A stretch of DNA of 64,000 nt from Limonium bicolor (taxonomy: Eukaryota > Streptophyta > Magnoliopsida > Caryophyllales > Plumbaginaceae): assembly GCA_023374045.1 (NCBI GenBank), contig CM041779.1:148553485-148617484 (forward strand), read 5' to 3'. Made by a program: the position numbers and the translations under genes. Position 1 is the first letter of the stretch. The number at the start of each line of letters is the position of its first letter. The notes under the pieces are model-generated. The model was not told the origin of the DNA, ran no database searches, and saw only the letters and a list, made by a program, of their open reading frames with translations. This document shows positions 37,641 to 47,640 of the stretch, one piece after another.

Positions 37641-37823
37641 ATGAACGGGGTAGGATTCGAACTCGACGCTGAGAGAGAAGTAGTGTCTCGCTTTTCTTGT
37701 TTTGAGCGGATTAAGCGTATTACAACTGATATTTTATACCAGTTGTCTTTAATATTTTACCCACTAAATATACTTATGATTACTTAAGTTCAAGTAGTAG
37801 TAATAGATCATTTTGTAGTAGTG
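37640..37823. repeat. Right subterminal region and TIR
   Basis: Contains a B-box-like GAGTTCGAATCC on the minus strand at 37664-37653, ACAACTG and CAGTTGTC words at 37720-37748, and the terminal ATTTTGTAGTAGTG at 37810-37823. Confidence 0.75.
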
Positions 37824-37888
37824 AAATTTGCTTGGGGATGACGACTCACTCACTATCACGCCGCTCTATATAGAATTATTACCAGGTA

Positions 37889-38129
37889 CTCCCTCCGTCC
37901 TGAATTGACCGTCCTGTTTTACTATTTGGACATGTCGTTTGACTTCATTTTTAACATATAAGATAAATTAATTTTGAAAATTTAAATTTTGCATATGAAT
38001 CCTTACATGATAAACTATATGTTACAAAAATTAGTTTTAAAAAATTATTTTATCTTATATGCTTAATATTGAAGTGGAAAAACGTGCCATAAAGCAAACA
38101 GGACGGTCAATTCAGGACGGAGGGAAGGG
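37889..38129. mobile_element. Stowaway-type MITE
   Basis: Starts CTCCCTCCGTCC after a TA and ends GGACGGAGGGAAGGG before a TA. The inverted termini match over about 30 bases (CTGAATTGACCGTCCTGTTT on one side, its complement on the other). The AT-rich interior of about 170 bp codes for nothing. TA duplication and the CTCCCTCCGT terminus are hallmarks of Tc1/mariner-derived Stowaway MITEs. Confidence 0.9.
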
Positions 38130-38328
38130 TATCTTTTAAGTAGTCGGTCTATATATACAGGCGTACATACACAAAAGCTACTCATGTGTCTTTGCCACCA
38201 TCTAGCTAAGGATAATAACATCACCAGGCAACATCTCCGAAACAGAACCCCTATCCCTTCCCATTCTATCTGGTGAGTTACTCGTTTATTCTCTCTATCT
38301 TCTTCATCTTTACCCGCTCGATCAAAGA
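38130..38328 (+). repeat. Duplicated gene-leader segment, copy 1
   Basis: About 200 bp that recur at 38662-38859 with a few differences. It contains TCTATATATACAGG, a possible TATA box, and TATCTGGTGAGTTACTCG, a possible 5' splice donor in a leader. In copy 1 the sequence after ATCAAAGA is replaced by other DNA. Confidence 0.75.
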
Positions 38329-38329
38329 A

Positions 38330-38482
38330 TGCGTTCGGCATGGTTGTTTTATGGTTGTTTTTGGTCTGGCTGTTTTGTGGTTGTTTATATGTGGCAGTCT
38401 ATTATTGGAGTAGAACGTAGGTCCCATCCCCAAAAACTACCCCATCCCCAAAACTACCACATACCTGCGGTCTCCGAACGCA
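38330..38482. mobile_element. Possible small MITE in the first leader copy
   Basis: TGCGTTCGG at one end and CCGAACGCA at the other form 9-bp inverted ends, exactly where copy 1 of the leader departs from copy 2. No flanking duplication is evident, so the class is uncertain (hAT-like is one option). Confidence 0.4.
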
Positions 38483-38610
38483 GCCTTTGGCCACCATCCT
38501 ACTTCAGTTCCACTGCTTCAAAATCATACTGTTCCTGGCCTTCCAAATATTATATACTGCAAAGCAGTAAGTACATTTCCAAGCTTTTTTAGTATGTTGG
38601 TGTCGAAGCA

Positions 38611-38660
38611 GCTCACACCAGCAGGACTGCTTCCTACTCAAAATCAACTGCGCCTACCAG
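38611..38660 (+). repeat. Detached copy of the start codon region
   Basis: Matches 38859-38908 (ATGGCCACAGCAGGGC and following bases) with several changes. It is the piece that should follow copy 1 of the leader, displaced by about 280 bp of unrelated DNA. Confidence 0.65.
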
Positions 38661-38661
38661 G

Positions 38662-38859
38662 TATCTTTTAAGTAGTCGGTATATAGATACAGGGTACATA
38701 CACAAAAGCTACTATTTGTCTTTGCCACCATCTAGCTAAGGATAATAACATCACCAGGCAACATCTCCGAAACAGAACCCCTATCCCTTCCAATTCTATC
38801 TGGTGAGTTACTCGTTCATTCTCTCTATCTTCTTCATCTTTACCCGCTTGATCAAAGAC
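38662..38859 (+). repeat. Duplicated gene-leader segment, copy 2
   Basis: Second copy of 38130-38328, continuous with an ATG at 38860. Confidence 0.75.
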
Positions 38860-39360
38860 ATGGCCACAGCAGGGCTTTTTCCTAACTCAAAATCAACTGC
38901 GCCTACCACACCCCACCATGACAGCAGTTCCCCCAAAATTTACGGTTTCTTGTGCTGTTGAAGATTTCTGGTTCCACCGTACACCGGATTTTGAGAGATG
39001 TTGCGGTTCCATTCCTCGGGGTTTGAAACTTTCTAAGGCCATTCGATTCATGAAGTTCCAGATATATCCACAAGGGTTTTGGCTAGTTTCTGGCACCTTG
39101 TAGGTCGATTGCAAAGAGGCACATCTTACCGATCCATTCTAAGTTCGTACTTTCCCCTCGTGCGCATTGCTGGGTTTGCACTTTTCCTATTGGGTTCATG
39201 CATGGCTTCTTTCATATCATCGACGATCAGAATTGGTTTGCCCAGGTTGAGTCGAAGGATTTCACGGCAAACCAATTGTCGAGTGTTAACATGTGTCGGG
39301 AGTATAGGAAAACTACTTAACCCGAGAGAGGTCTGCTTGGCATGTCGAGCTCAACTATAA
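38860..39360 (+). pseudogene. Unidentified coding-like segment after the leader
   Basis: An ATG at 38860 gives MATAGLFPNSKSTAPTTPHH and stops at 34 codons. A neighbouring frame continues HPTMTAVPPKFTVSCAVEDF to 39103. Further on, about 39185-39300, a frame reads IIDDQNWFAQVESKDFTANQ. Frame changes between these blocks suggest a decayed gene, possibly beginning with a Ser/Thr-rich targeting peptide. I do not recognise the family. Confidence 0.35.
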
Positions 39361-39781
39361 TCCACCTTGTACTATGTTGCTCATTTTAGGGGTTCCAAGA
39401 CTATTTTTTTTTTTTTGGTCAAATTCCAAGACTATTATTCCTCCCGAGTGATCTACTGCTACTCTGCCTGTGTGGGTGGTGTTATGACAGCTAATTAATT
39501 AATTAACTATTGTCTTATCTTTTTGCACCTTGAATTCTCTTATTATATCAACCACACAATAATAAAGTAACTAGTGCCTTTGGGTCTTTTTTGATTCAGG
39601 TGAAATGTCGATCTGGTCCATGAAAAAGAATGCAAGACCTTGGTGGAAGCTACTTTCAATATGGCCCCAAATGGATGCAAATAAAGTCATATTTACCTAG
39701 CCACAGAACTAATGATGGTGTAGAAAAAAAGCACAAGGTTTTTTACGGAGGGAGAATAACCAGGATGCAGAATTATCAAGG
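39361..39781. other. Intron-like or intergenic DNA
   Basis: T-rich with a T run near 39404 and a TTTTTTGATTCAG acceptor-like end at 39587-39599. It may be an intron between the preceding coding-like segment and the frame at 39782, but that is inference. Confidence 0.3.
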
Positions 39782-40165
39782 ATGGTACAAGAGCCGGTAC
39801 TCAAAATAATGTTAACTGGAAAGATATTGGAAAAAAAACTAGACAAAGTAGACACAGACTGCTACATGAGGGCAGTTTATTTAGGTCTTTTTCGTGTGGC
39901 GACACAAGAGGAGAGGCAGGAGCGAGTCGAGACTGATTCAACTTTGCTCAAGTCTGAGATTAAGGAAGTGATTAATCGCGGATTGAGGAACTTCCATATT
40001 CAAGCACTTGCTGAAATCAACAACCGAATTGATCAGTCCACTTGGAAAGGGCTCATTGAAGTTAATCAACTTCTACAGGATGAGACCAGCGCTTCCAGGC
40101 CGACCTCATTAGATGTATTAGTTCCCAAATTGATGATTCTGAAGTTGCAACCCAAGCACTTCTAG
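39782..40165 (+). CDS. Hypothetical protein, 127 codons
   Basis: This frame is open from the ATG at 39782 to a TAG at 40163. It has a charged, helix-prone composition, with ERQERVETDSTLLKSEIKEV and a GLRNFHIQALAEINNRIDQS stretch that looks like a regular soluble protein. No signal or membrane segment is seen. It sits between two CACTA elements, after possible exon remnants at 38860-39360 and 39597-39700. It could be the last exon of a host gene, a remnant, or a chance frame. I do not recognise the family. Confidence 0.35.
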   Translation: MVQEPVLKIMLTGKILEKKLDKVDTDCYMRAVYLGLFRVATQEERQERVETDSTLLKSEIKEVINRGLRNFHIQALAEINNRIDQSTWKGLIEVNQLLQDETSASRPTSLDVLVPKLMILKLQPKHF

Positions 40166-40601
40166 ATTTGAATGTTATTGATCATAATCGTTGATTATTT
40201 TAATGATATGGTAGTGTTATTTTTAGTCTACATTGTTGTTTTTTACAATTTGCGTTTATATTACTTCATTTACATAACATATATGGAATTAATCTATATT
40301 ATTTTGTATTTAAGGTTTGCCATTTTTATATTATTGTGGTGGCTCACCTAACTTCCAATATTAATGTTCTATTGTTATCACTAAAAAACGCATCACCTTC
40401 TACCAAAAAGGAAATTGGTAGAAATATCTATCACACCAATAAGACAACACCAGTTGTAAAACCCCATATCAAGCATAGGCAAATTAGAGAATGATTATCA
40501 AAGAACTCAAAAATGAGTTCTTAACATTCTCTCCCTTTATTTTTTTTTATTCCGCCCCATTTTAAGAACCCTATTTAATTTTTAAATATTAAAGGGACAC
40601 A
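40166..40601. other. AT-rich DNA with a short hairpin
   Basis: No gene. AGAGAATG and AAGAACTC at 40486-40510 pair with GAGTTCTT and CATTCTCT at 40515-40533, an interrupted inverted repeat. The rest is AT-rich. Confidence 0.5.
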
Positions 40602-40604
40602 ACA
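40602..40604. repeat. Target duplication ACA of the second CACTA element
   Basis: ACA precedes CACTACAGGAAAA at 40605 and follows the right terminus at 48112-48114. Confidence 0.78.
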
Positions 40605-40760
40605 CACTACAGGAAAATGGGTCATTACGACCAAATACACAACCAAATATTTATCATGGTCGTAATTGATTAATTAATTATGATAACACGTATCTTTTTA
40701 TAGACCAAAATTTTTTTCTTCATTAAAGAATCATGTTTGGTCGCAAATAAGTAACAGCGT
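40605..40760. repeat. Left TIR and subterminal repeats
   Basis: TIR at 40605-40617, then TTACGACCAAATA, ATGGTCGTAAT and TGGTCGCAAATAA within 150 bp. Confidence 0.75.
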
Positions 40761-41048
40761 ATTTTTTTCCATGTCTGGTGCCACTAACTTCAGAAAGTCC
40801 GCCAAAAAAATAGCGTTCTACAAAAAAATGACAATTAGTATCTTTTACCTAATTAAGATTAATCTGAAACAACAAAAAATCTGTAACTACTTCCTGCGGA
40901 TGCGAATCTACAAACAAATCTGTAACTACTTCTTGCGAATCTACCCATTCGATCATTTAATTTCTCACGATAAATAACACTTCATATATATCTACGCTCT
41001 CTGAGAGACAGCGTTCGTGTCTACCCTGGTCCGTCCCGTCGCTAACGC

Positions 41049-41963
41049 TCAGTCATCTTGTAGAACCCTACCTGGAAAGTTTCCCAGTAGAATACATTGG
41101 CCCACTCCATCAGATCGGAAATGGCGGGGATGAAGATGTTGTGGAAGTGTCCCCGCCCGCAATCTCGGATTCACACAAGCGAAAGCTGGATGCTCTTGAA
41201 CCGGAGACTGCCCGATCATTGGAACAACAGGCAGAAGAAGATAATAGGGAGGCAAGTTCGGCGCTGGGTGGGGGATCGATGATGGTGATAATGAGGTTGC
41301 GGTGGACGATGTTGCGGTGAATGATGTTACAGTGAACGATGTTACGGTGAATGTTACGGTGAACGATGTTACGGTGAACGAGGTTTCTGATGGGTCTGAA
41401 CCTAAACGACCCCATCTGGATGATGTATCCGAAGCTCAATCTGGTCAAAATGGACATCAAATTGATAATGAAGATGATGGTGCCAAAGAGAAGGCAGAAA
41501 CAGATGAAAATGAGTAGAAGCTTCTGCCAGCTAGTGAAAAGCATCCCACCCAAGAAGAGTTGCAAATAACTGAGAATCAACCTGTAAACGATTTGCTTAC
41601 ATCTTCACAGAACGCTGAGACAGAGAATTGAAAAAGCCCTCTGAAAATAAACTTTCTGAGCAATCTGTAGATGTAGAGAATTTTCAAAAAAAAAAAAAAT
41701 ATAACTATTGCATCTGTGGAAGATTTTGGGAAGCGAGTGGTGAGAATCATTGGAACAATTCCAGGGGTGAGAATCATCGAAAGCAATTCTCAGTGGTGAG
41801 GATCGCAAGGTTAAGTTTAAAACCTAAAAATCTCCTCATTGATTGCTCATTTAAATCTGGCTAGCGACTGAGTTGCATCCATCTGTTAGGAACAAAATCC
41901 AGCGTGCGCAGATTAATTCTTACAAATATCGTGTTCAGCTTGAGCAGACAATATTCTTTGCCA
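41049..41963 (+). pseudogene. Captured fragment of an unidentified acidic protein
   Basis: One frame from 41049 reads LVEPYLESFPVEYIGPLHQI, then an acidic DEDVVEVSPP and HKRKLDALEPETARSLEQQA stretch. A frameshift near 41275 leads into VAVDDVAVNDVTVNDVTVN, where a VNDVT unit repeats, then SEPKRPHLDDVSEAQSGQNG to a stop near 41515. More coding-like pieces follow, ASVEDFGKRVVRIIGTIPGV near 41705-41770 and ELHPSVRNKIQRAQINSYKY near 41872-41935, ending at a CCAG/GTTAGT donor at 41963. The KRK and KRP words suggest a nuclear protein. I do not recognise the family. Confidence 0.6.
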
Positions 41964-42119
41964 GGTTAGTATGCAACATTGAATTCGCTCTATATAGCAA
42001 TTAGCTATACATGTATTGCTCTGACTTACAGGAGACAAATTACTGAAACTAACGTATATAAATTTATTTGCTTCAAAATCTCGTGCTCTTTTATCTGCTC
42101 CACTTACATCTTTCAGTTA

Positions 42120-43075
42120 ATGGATAGAATTAGTAAGCTACCGGATAATGTGATCAATCTTATCTTGGAGAGATTAGATTTTGTCGAAAGAGTTGGAACA
42201 AGTGCTCTATATATCTAGAAGATGGAGATTTAGATGGACTTACCTTTCGTCTTTGGCGCTGGGTTGTGATTTCCATGAATTTTTGTTTGTGAATACATTG
42301 AGGGGCGTCCATTGAAATATGCCAACTTAATAAACAGTCTCCTGTTACAACATGGCAGCTGCATTCGTGAGTTCATTCTATTATATACACTATCTATCCA
42401 GTTTTTTCATTATTTGAACATACAATTCGCTTTGCCACAAGGACAGTAGTATATATGAAGTGAACTAAACATAACCAGTCATTCCCACTGTTGAACTGGA
42501 GCGATTGGCCTTGTGAGCTGGAGGTGAATTGGTCGCTTTTGAGAGAACACATAGTAATAAACATTAAGGATCATGTTGACAACCACAAAACCACTCCAGC
42601 AATAAAAATACCCTTCCTAAGAGCCTCACAAGAGAAGTTCTGAGCCAGAACCATGTTTCTGTACTTTGTATGGTATGCATTCTGTTTTGCACCAGCAATT
42701 AAACTAGCTTCCACGACCAAAATGTTGCCCATGATGATAGAAAGTAGATTATAGCTGTACCAGAAGACTGTTTACATATCTCTAGAAACCTTCAAGGAAT
42801 CGTTGTTTCAAAGCTCCAATTCTTGATTCTGTCAACATGTGGCTTGATCATTACTCAGATGAAGAAGCAGAAAGGAACATTTTAATAGTTTTTGCTCAAG
42901 TTCAAAACTTTCTCTTGGCGGGAACCTCTGTAAGCTCTTAGGAAGATGTAGTGTTATGGATATGCTGTCAAGATTTGACCAGTTGAAGAGGATGGATACG
43001 CTTAACATAGATGTGCTTAAATGTGTATTGAGTATTTTGGCTGCTTCTCCAACATCACCAAAAAATATAAATCAA
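42120..43075 (+). pseudogene. Captured F-box/LRR protein fragment
   Basis: The ATG at 42120, after a TTTCAG acceptor-like site, opens an F-box: MDRISKLPDNVINLILERLD. A frameshift near 42210 gives SRRWRFRWTYLSSLA, and ANLINSLLLQHGSCIREFIL follows near 42320-42380. After an unrelated stretch, FKAPILDSVNMWLDHYSDEE at about 42810-42860 and FDQLKRMDTLNIDVLKCVLS at 42976-43035 are typical of the LRR/FBD part. It parallels the pseudogene at 30094-30565 block by block, so both come from one family. Such proteins are SCF substrate receptors. Several frameshifts and stops make it non-functional. Confidence 0.78.
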
Positions 43076-44211
43076 GCACGACACTCTACTTAAATGACGA
43101 AACAAAACAGTGATCAACCAAATAAACCAATGATCATAATCAAGTATAAGAGAAAGCAAATGGCTGCATGGCTGCAATAGCCTGGTAAAAGAACAACTAT
43201 TCTAATGCTAGAAAATTAGAATCTGATTTTTGCACGTTGCCCATTAACACAGTGACACTATACTAGTATTCTCGTAAGATGAATTTTTTAAACTCTGAAT
43301 ACACGATACAAAGTTTCTTTATGAAGTTATATTTCAAGATTTATCACAACTATCTCAATTTTCTCATTTTTGAAATGATTCTTGTTTGTCTGCTGTTCTC
43401 TTTGATGCTTGGTTAATTGAGTTGTTTCATTGCACTTATCAATTCAATTTAATTGTACCAATTAAGTGAGAATAAATGAAATGATCCACAATAATCACAT
43501 ACTGTTGTACATATATATATATATATATACTTTGTTCTGTTCTGATTCAATCGTACTGCTGTATAAAATTTGTTTGTGTGGTTCTGATCTCTTTGGGGTA
43601 TTAGTGTACATGTTTTTTTAAACAGCAGTAAGTAATACTTTCATTCATGCTTTGTTGATAGGTTCACGTTCAACATAGTACATAATTCTTTAACTTTCTT
43701 TTTTTTCCTTTTTTATGAAGATTGAAAAATGTGGTCTATATAGCAGAAAATACCCAATTGACTCTCGTTTTGAGTCTGTACAAACTGTTGTACCATCACC
43801 ATTGTCTTCCTCAGCCCCGGCAAATACTCCATAGCCTCCTTTTCCTTTCAGCACCTCTAATTCTAAATAGCTCTAACAAATGTTCTGCACCATGTGAATG
43901 TTGAAGGGTGACAGTAACGAGTGCCAGAACCCCTGACGTAATCTGATGAATTTCCTCTACTTACTTGTAGTCAGTTTATAACTTTAGCCAAAAAGGGTCA
44001 CTTCCCCAAGACAAAGAGTCCTTAATGTCACAAACAAAAGAAGTTGCGATGTTTAATCCAGCAGGAATATTGCCGTAGTTAGCAGTAACCATGTTCATGT
44101 ATTGCTGTGCCTATACCGCATTCTGAGTAAGTTGTAGAAATCAATTTCTAAACTATTATTTTCATGTCATCTCCTGATTCAGGCTTCTTTTTTTCCTTGT
44201 GGTCTAAACTA
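43076..44211. other. Spacer between captured fragments
   Basis: AT-rich, with an AT run at 43510-43530. I see no recognisable exon. It may contain introns or 3' DNA of the F-box fragment and an intron preceding the synthetase fragment. Confidence 0.4.
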
Positions 44212-44359
44212 AGACAACTTTTGGGAAATGGGCGATACAGGACCATGTGGGCCCTGCACTGAGATACATTTTGATAGGATTAGGAATCGTGATGCTGCTT
44301 CATTGGTCAACAATGATGATCCTACTTGTATTGAGATATGGAACCTTGTCTTCATCCAG
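44212..44359 (+). pseudogene. ALATS: AlaRS exon with catalytic motif
   Basis: Open throughout, from [18 protein letters not shown] to [10 protein letters not shown], ending at a CAG/GTATAT donor. It is the best-preserved exon, covering the loop that binds ATP and the tRNA acceptor end in class II synthetases. Confidence 0.9.
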
Positions 44360-46273
44360 GTATATTTTTAATGTGCAACATCTTTTTTCCACATTCTTTG
44401 TGGGTATATATAACATGTTAGCATCTGTTATAAATATGATGCATAAAATTCTCTTTTTCTTTTGGTCATCAAATTCAAAGTTGCTCATCTATCTATCCTT
44501 AACCTTTCTATTTTATGTTCGTAAACTAAATTTTGACTTCTGATGCTCTTTGAATATTTGTACAGTATAACAGAGAAAGTGAGGGGCCACTTAAAACACT
44601 TCCAGCAAAACATGTTGACACTTGCATGGGTTTGAAAGATTGACATCTATTCTACAGGACAAGTTGAGCAATTATGATACAGATGTATTCTTGCCTATAT
44701 TTGAGGCGATTCAAATGGTAGGCAGGTGAAGACTATTTTTTCATTTTACTATTTAATTACGTGTGTGATCTGTATCTTAGTACTAAGCTGAGTCTATAGT
44801 GTCTATATAATAACTCAAGAATTCGGATTTATCTTATTTGTACCAATGATGGAAGACAACTTAAACTCATTTATTGGGGTTGTGCTTTATCAAACTTAAA
44901 AAACAGTTTTTAAAGCTCGAACAGGAAAAAAGGAAAAGCGTGCTTTTTGACAATATAAAACCACAGTTTTTGCTATCTTAACGTGTTATACACAGTTTTC
45001 ATTTTCTACTATGTCAAGAGATGATGCACACAATGTCATATATTCTATATTAGCATTTTCGGAAATAGAAAGTAGAAACTTTAAACTTGAAGATATGTTG
45101 CGCTCTTCATGTTGCTGCTTTGCTATGGCTTTATCATGCTGTATTTTTTTTTACCTTTTAGTATAATTATTTTTTCAATCACCAACATTTATCTTGCAGG
45201 CAACTGGACCTCGGCCATACTCAGGGAAAGTTGGCCCAGACGATGCTGACAATGTTGATATGGCTTATGGTTGTTGCAGACCATATAAGAACTCTTTCAT
45301 TTGCCATTGCCGGGCCTCTTGTCCAGATGCAGAGACTAATGCAGAGGCATCACATTTTTGTTCTACTTTGCTATATTATTGTAACGTTGCACTGTTATTC
45401 TAAAGTTGAACATGCTTCTGAGGATCTACTTTGTGCCATGATTGCTGAATCATGTCAATTTATATCTTTTGTCAGGAAATGAAGGCCGTGAATATGTCTT
45501 GAGGGGATTCTTCGGCGGTGCTGTTCATTATGGAAGTGAAGGTTTGAAGCTCAGGAAGGAATTTTTTAGTGGGTAGGACATAAGTCAATTTATCTAGGGG
45601 ATGTAAGACATAACTCTTTTTTTTCTTTCGTTTAATTGCTTTCCACAATCTGCCATATCCAGCTGGTTGCTGAAATTCTTTGACTCTAACGTTCAAAAAT
45701 GTATTGGTTCTAGGCTTGTAAGCACTTTGGTGAAAGTGATGGGTGATGTCTTCCCTGAGCTAAGCAATGTGAAGAACACATTCGGGATGTTGATTACTTC
45801 TTCTGAAGAAGCAAGTTTTGGTAAAACATTGTTGAAGGTATGTGGGGGTTTTACTTTGAGGTATAAACCAAGGTGCCAGACAGTTTAGGACCCAACTACT
45901 TCGAGTTACAGAGTCTATCTGTCTTGTGTCATCATTCTGTTCGGTCATCTACATGTTATCGAGCAACATTGTTTAGAACCTCTTGTTTTGTAAAGTTTTG
46001 GTTTTCAAAATGTTCTGATAGCTACAGGCTAAATTACTTCTAGTTGACTGATAGATTCCTCTGATAGGCACATGCTAATATACTTCAAAATGTTCTGATC
46101 ATTTTCTTTCTGAGGAACAATAGATATTAGTCTGTTAGTTCATTGACACCCATTTTGTGAGGGCTAATATCAGCTTTTATGAGATTTTGAATCTGTTGTC
46201 AATTAGGCCATTGTTCTCCATATCTGATGCAGTCTGTCTTCACTTCTCTCTTTATTGTTTTTTTTTTTTGCAG

Positions 46274-46333
46274 GGAATTGAGAAATTTAAGAAAGCTGCA
46301 CAGGGTGTTGAAGGCAAAACACTCAGTGGACAG
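46274..46333 (+). pseudogene. ALATS: AlaRS exon followed by GC donor
   Basis: Encodes GIEKFKKAAQGVEGKTLSGQ. The next bases are GCATGT, so the intron starts with GC rather than GT. This is either a natural GC-AG intron or a mutated donor. Confidence 0.8.
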
Positions 46334-47149
46334 GCATGTACTCAACTCTTTTTTATTGTATACCATGTTGACTTATTTCATGGAATGATTGATTATAAGG
46401 TGTTTAGTACATATTCTCCTAACATGGTGCTCTTACAATTAGTGGTTGTCTTCTCAAAGTTGCTTCTGTAATTCCCTTTTCTTCCATTCTTTTCCTTCTT
46501 TCTTTTCTGCGGTGTTTTTTTTTTTCTAAAAAGAATGAATTTTTTCTGACATCCTATATTTACATTGTACTCAATGATGTTTGTCTATGCAGATGCATTT
46601 ATACTGTGGGATACATATGGATTTCCACTAGATGTGACTCAAGTAATTCCTCTACTTCTTCTTTTGGCTCTAGTATTATTTCTAGGCACAAGCACAACCA
46701 ATTATAATGTTATGCCTTCTGTTTCTCTCAGCTAATGGTTGAGGAAAGAGGTCTGAATGTTGATGTTGATGGTTTCAATGCTGCCATGCATAAAGCTAAA
46801 AGAAAGGTCTAGGAATGCACAGAATAAGGTATCTATTTTTCCTCGCCTGATAATCTTATTACATGAACTGCTGAACATTTCAAATGAATAGCTGAACCCC
46901 AGGGAGTTGCTTAATTCTTGTAGTGACAATGAACTTGCTTAATTCTTGTACTATTCTTATGCGTATGCAAAGTCAAAACCTTGTTCTAGCAATTTGTTCA
47001 ACTGGATGTGGAACAAGCTCTCATAAAGTTTTTGAACTCTTTGGCAGCAAGCAGGTGGCGTAATTGCGATGGATGCTCATGCAACTGCCGCACTGCAGAG
47101 CTAGAGAATTCCTAACACTGATGACAACAGCAAGTTCATTTGGTTCAAG

Positions 47150-47640
47150 GTAGCGTCAAATTTATTATCCACTTTGGATGTTGACGTGGAGTTGTTCTGG
47201 TTAAATCTTTGTGTATTGACAATCCTTGTGTTATTTATTTCTCTATTTCTTGTGATCGCAGGTGCAGCTGAATGGTGAGACTATGATTCTGAAGAATTAG
47301 ATGAATAGATTAGGAAGTTGGTCAATATGGAATTTTTTTAATGCAATGGCATTTAATTGCAAATGAAGTTTTGTCACATTAGATGACATTTTACATGCCA
47401 TTTCATTTACTTTTCTTTGTTGCTTTACAAAACTTTATTGTAAGGCTTTGATAGTGTATCGAACTATTGTTATAATATTCTAGTCATATGGTTATTAATG
47501 AAGTTGTTTACACATTTTTATATGAAGAAACTCATGATTTTATACATACAGGTTTTTAACATTTTGACTAAGTAGAATGATATGGACGGTTTAAAAAAAA
47601 TACTAGTATGTGAATGGTTAAAAACAAAACATATTACATG
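47150..47640. other. Junction between captured gene and CACTA end
   Basis: AlaRS similarity stops after the exon ending at 47149. The next candidate exon, after GATCGCAG at 47254-47261, does not match the enzyme. The rest is AT-rich, so the right capture breakpoint is probably just after 47149. Confidence 0.45.

Larger units (their letters stand above)
32316..37823. mobile_element. CACTA element carrying an RPN3 fragment (5.5 kb)
   Basis: The termini are a perfect 14-bp inverted repeat, CACTACTACAAAAT and ATTTTGTAGTAGTG, flanked by AAA on both sides. The first 250 bp hold many copies of GACAACTGTT and its complement AACAGTTGTC. The right end holds ACCAGTTGTC and ACAACTG words. No En/Spm-type transposase is visible, so it is non-autonomous. 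The interior holds an intron-containing piece of a host RPN3 gene on the minus strand, making it a gene-capturing CACTA element. Confidence 0.88.
44212..47149 (+). pseudogene. ALATS: Captured alanyl-tRNA synthetase, nine exons
   Basis: The central part of alanyl-tRNA synthetase, which charges tRNA-Ala, is present as nine exons with recognisable splice sites: 44212-44359, 44566-44718, 45200-45326, 45476-45572, 45714-45837, 46274-46333, 46593-46642, 46732-46828 and 47048-47149. Diagnostic blocks include [18 protein letters not shown] (class II catalytic core), [54 protein letters not shown] and VEERGLNVDVDGFNAAM. The N-terminal start and the editing and C-terminal domains are absent. One-base losses in exons 2 and 3, a stop in exon 8 and another in exon 9 break it. 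Kept introns show capture from genomic DNA. Confidence 0.92.
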
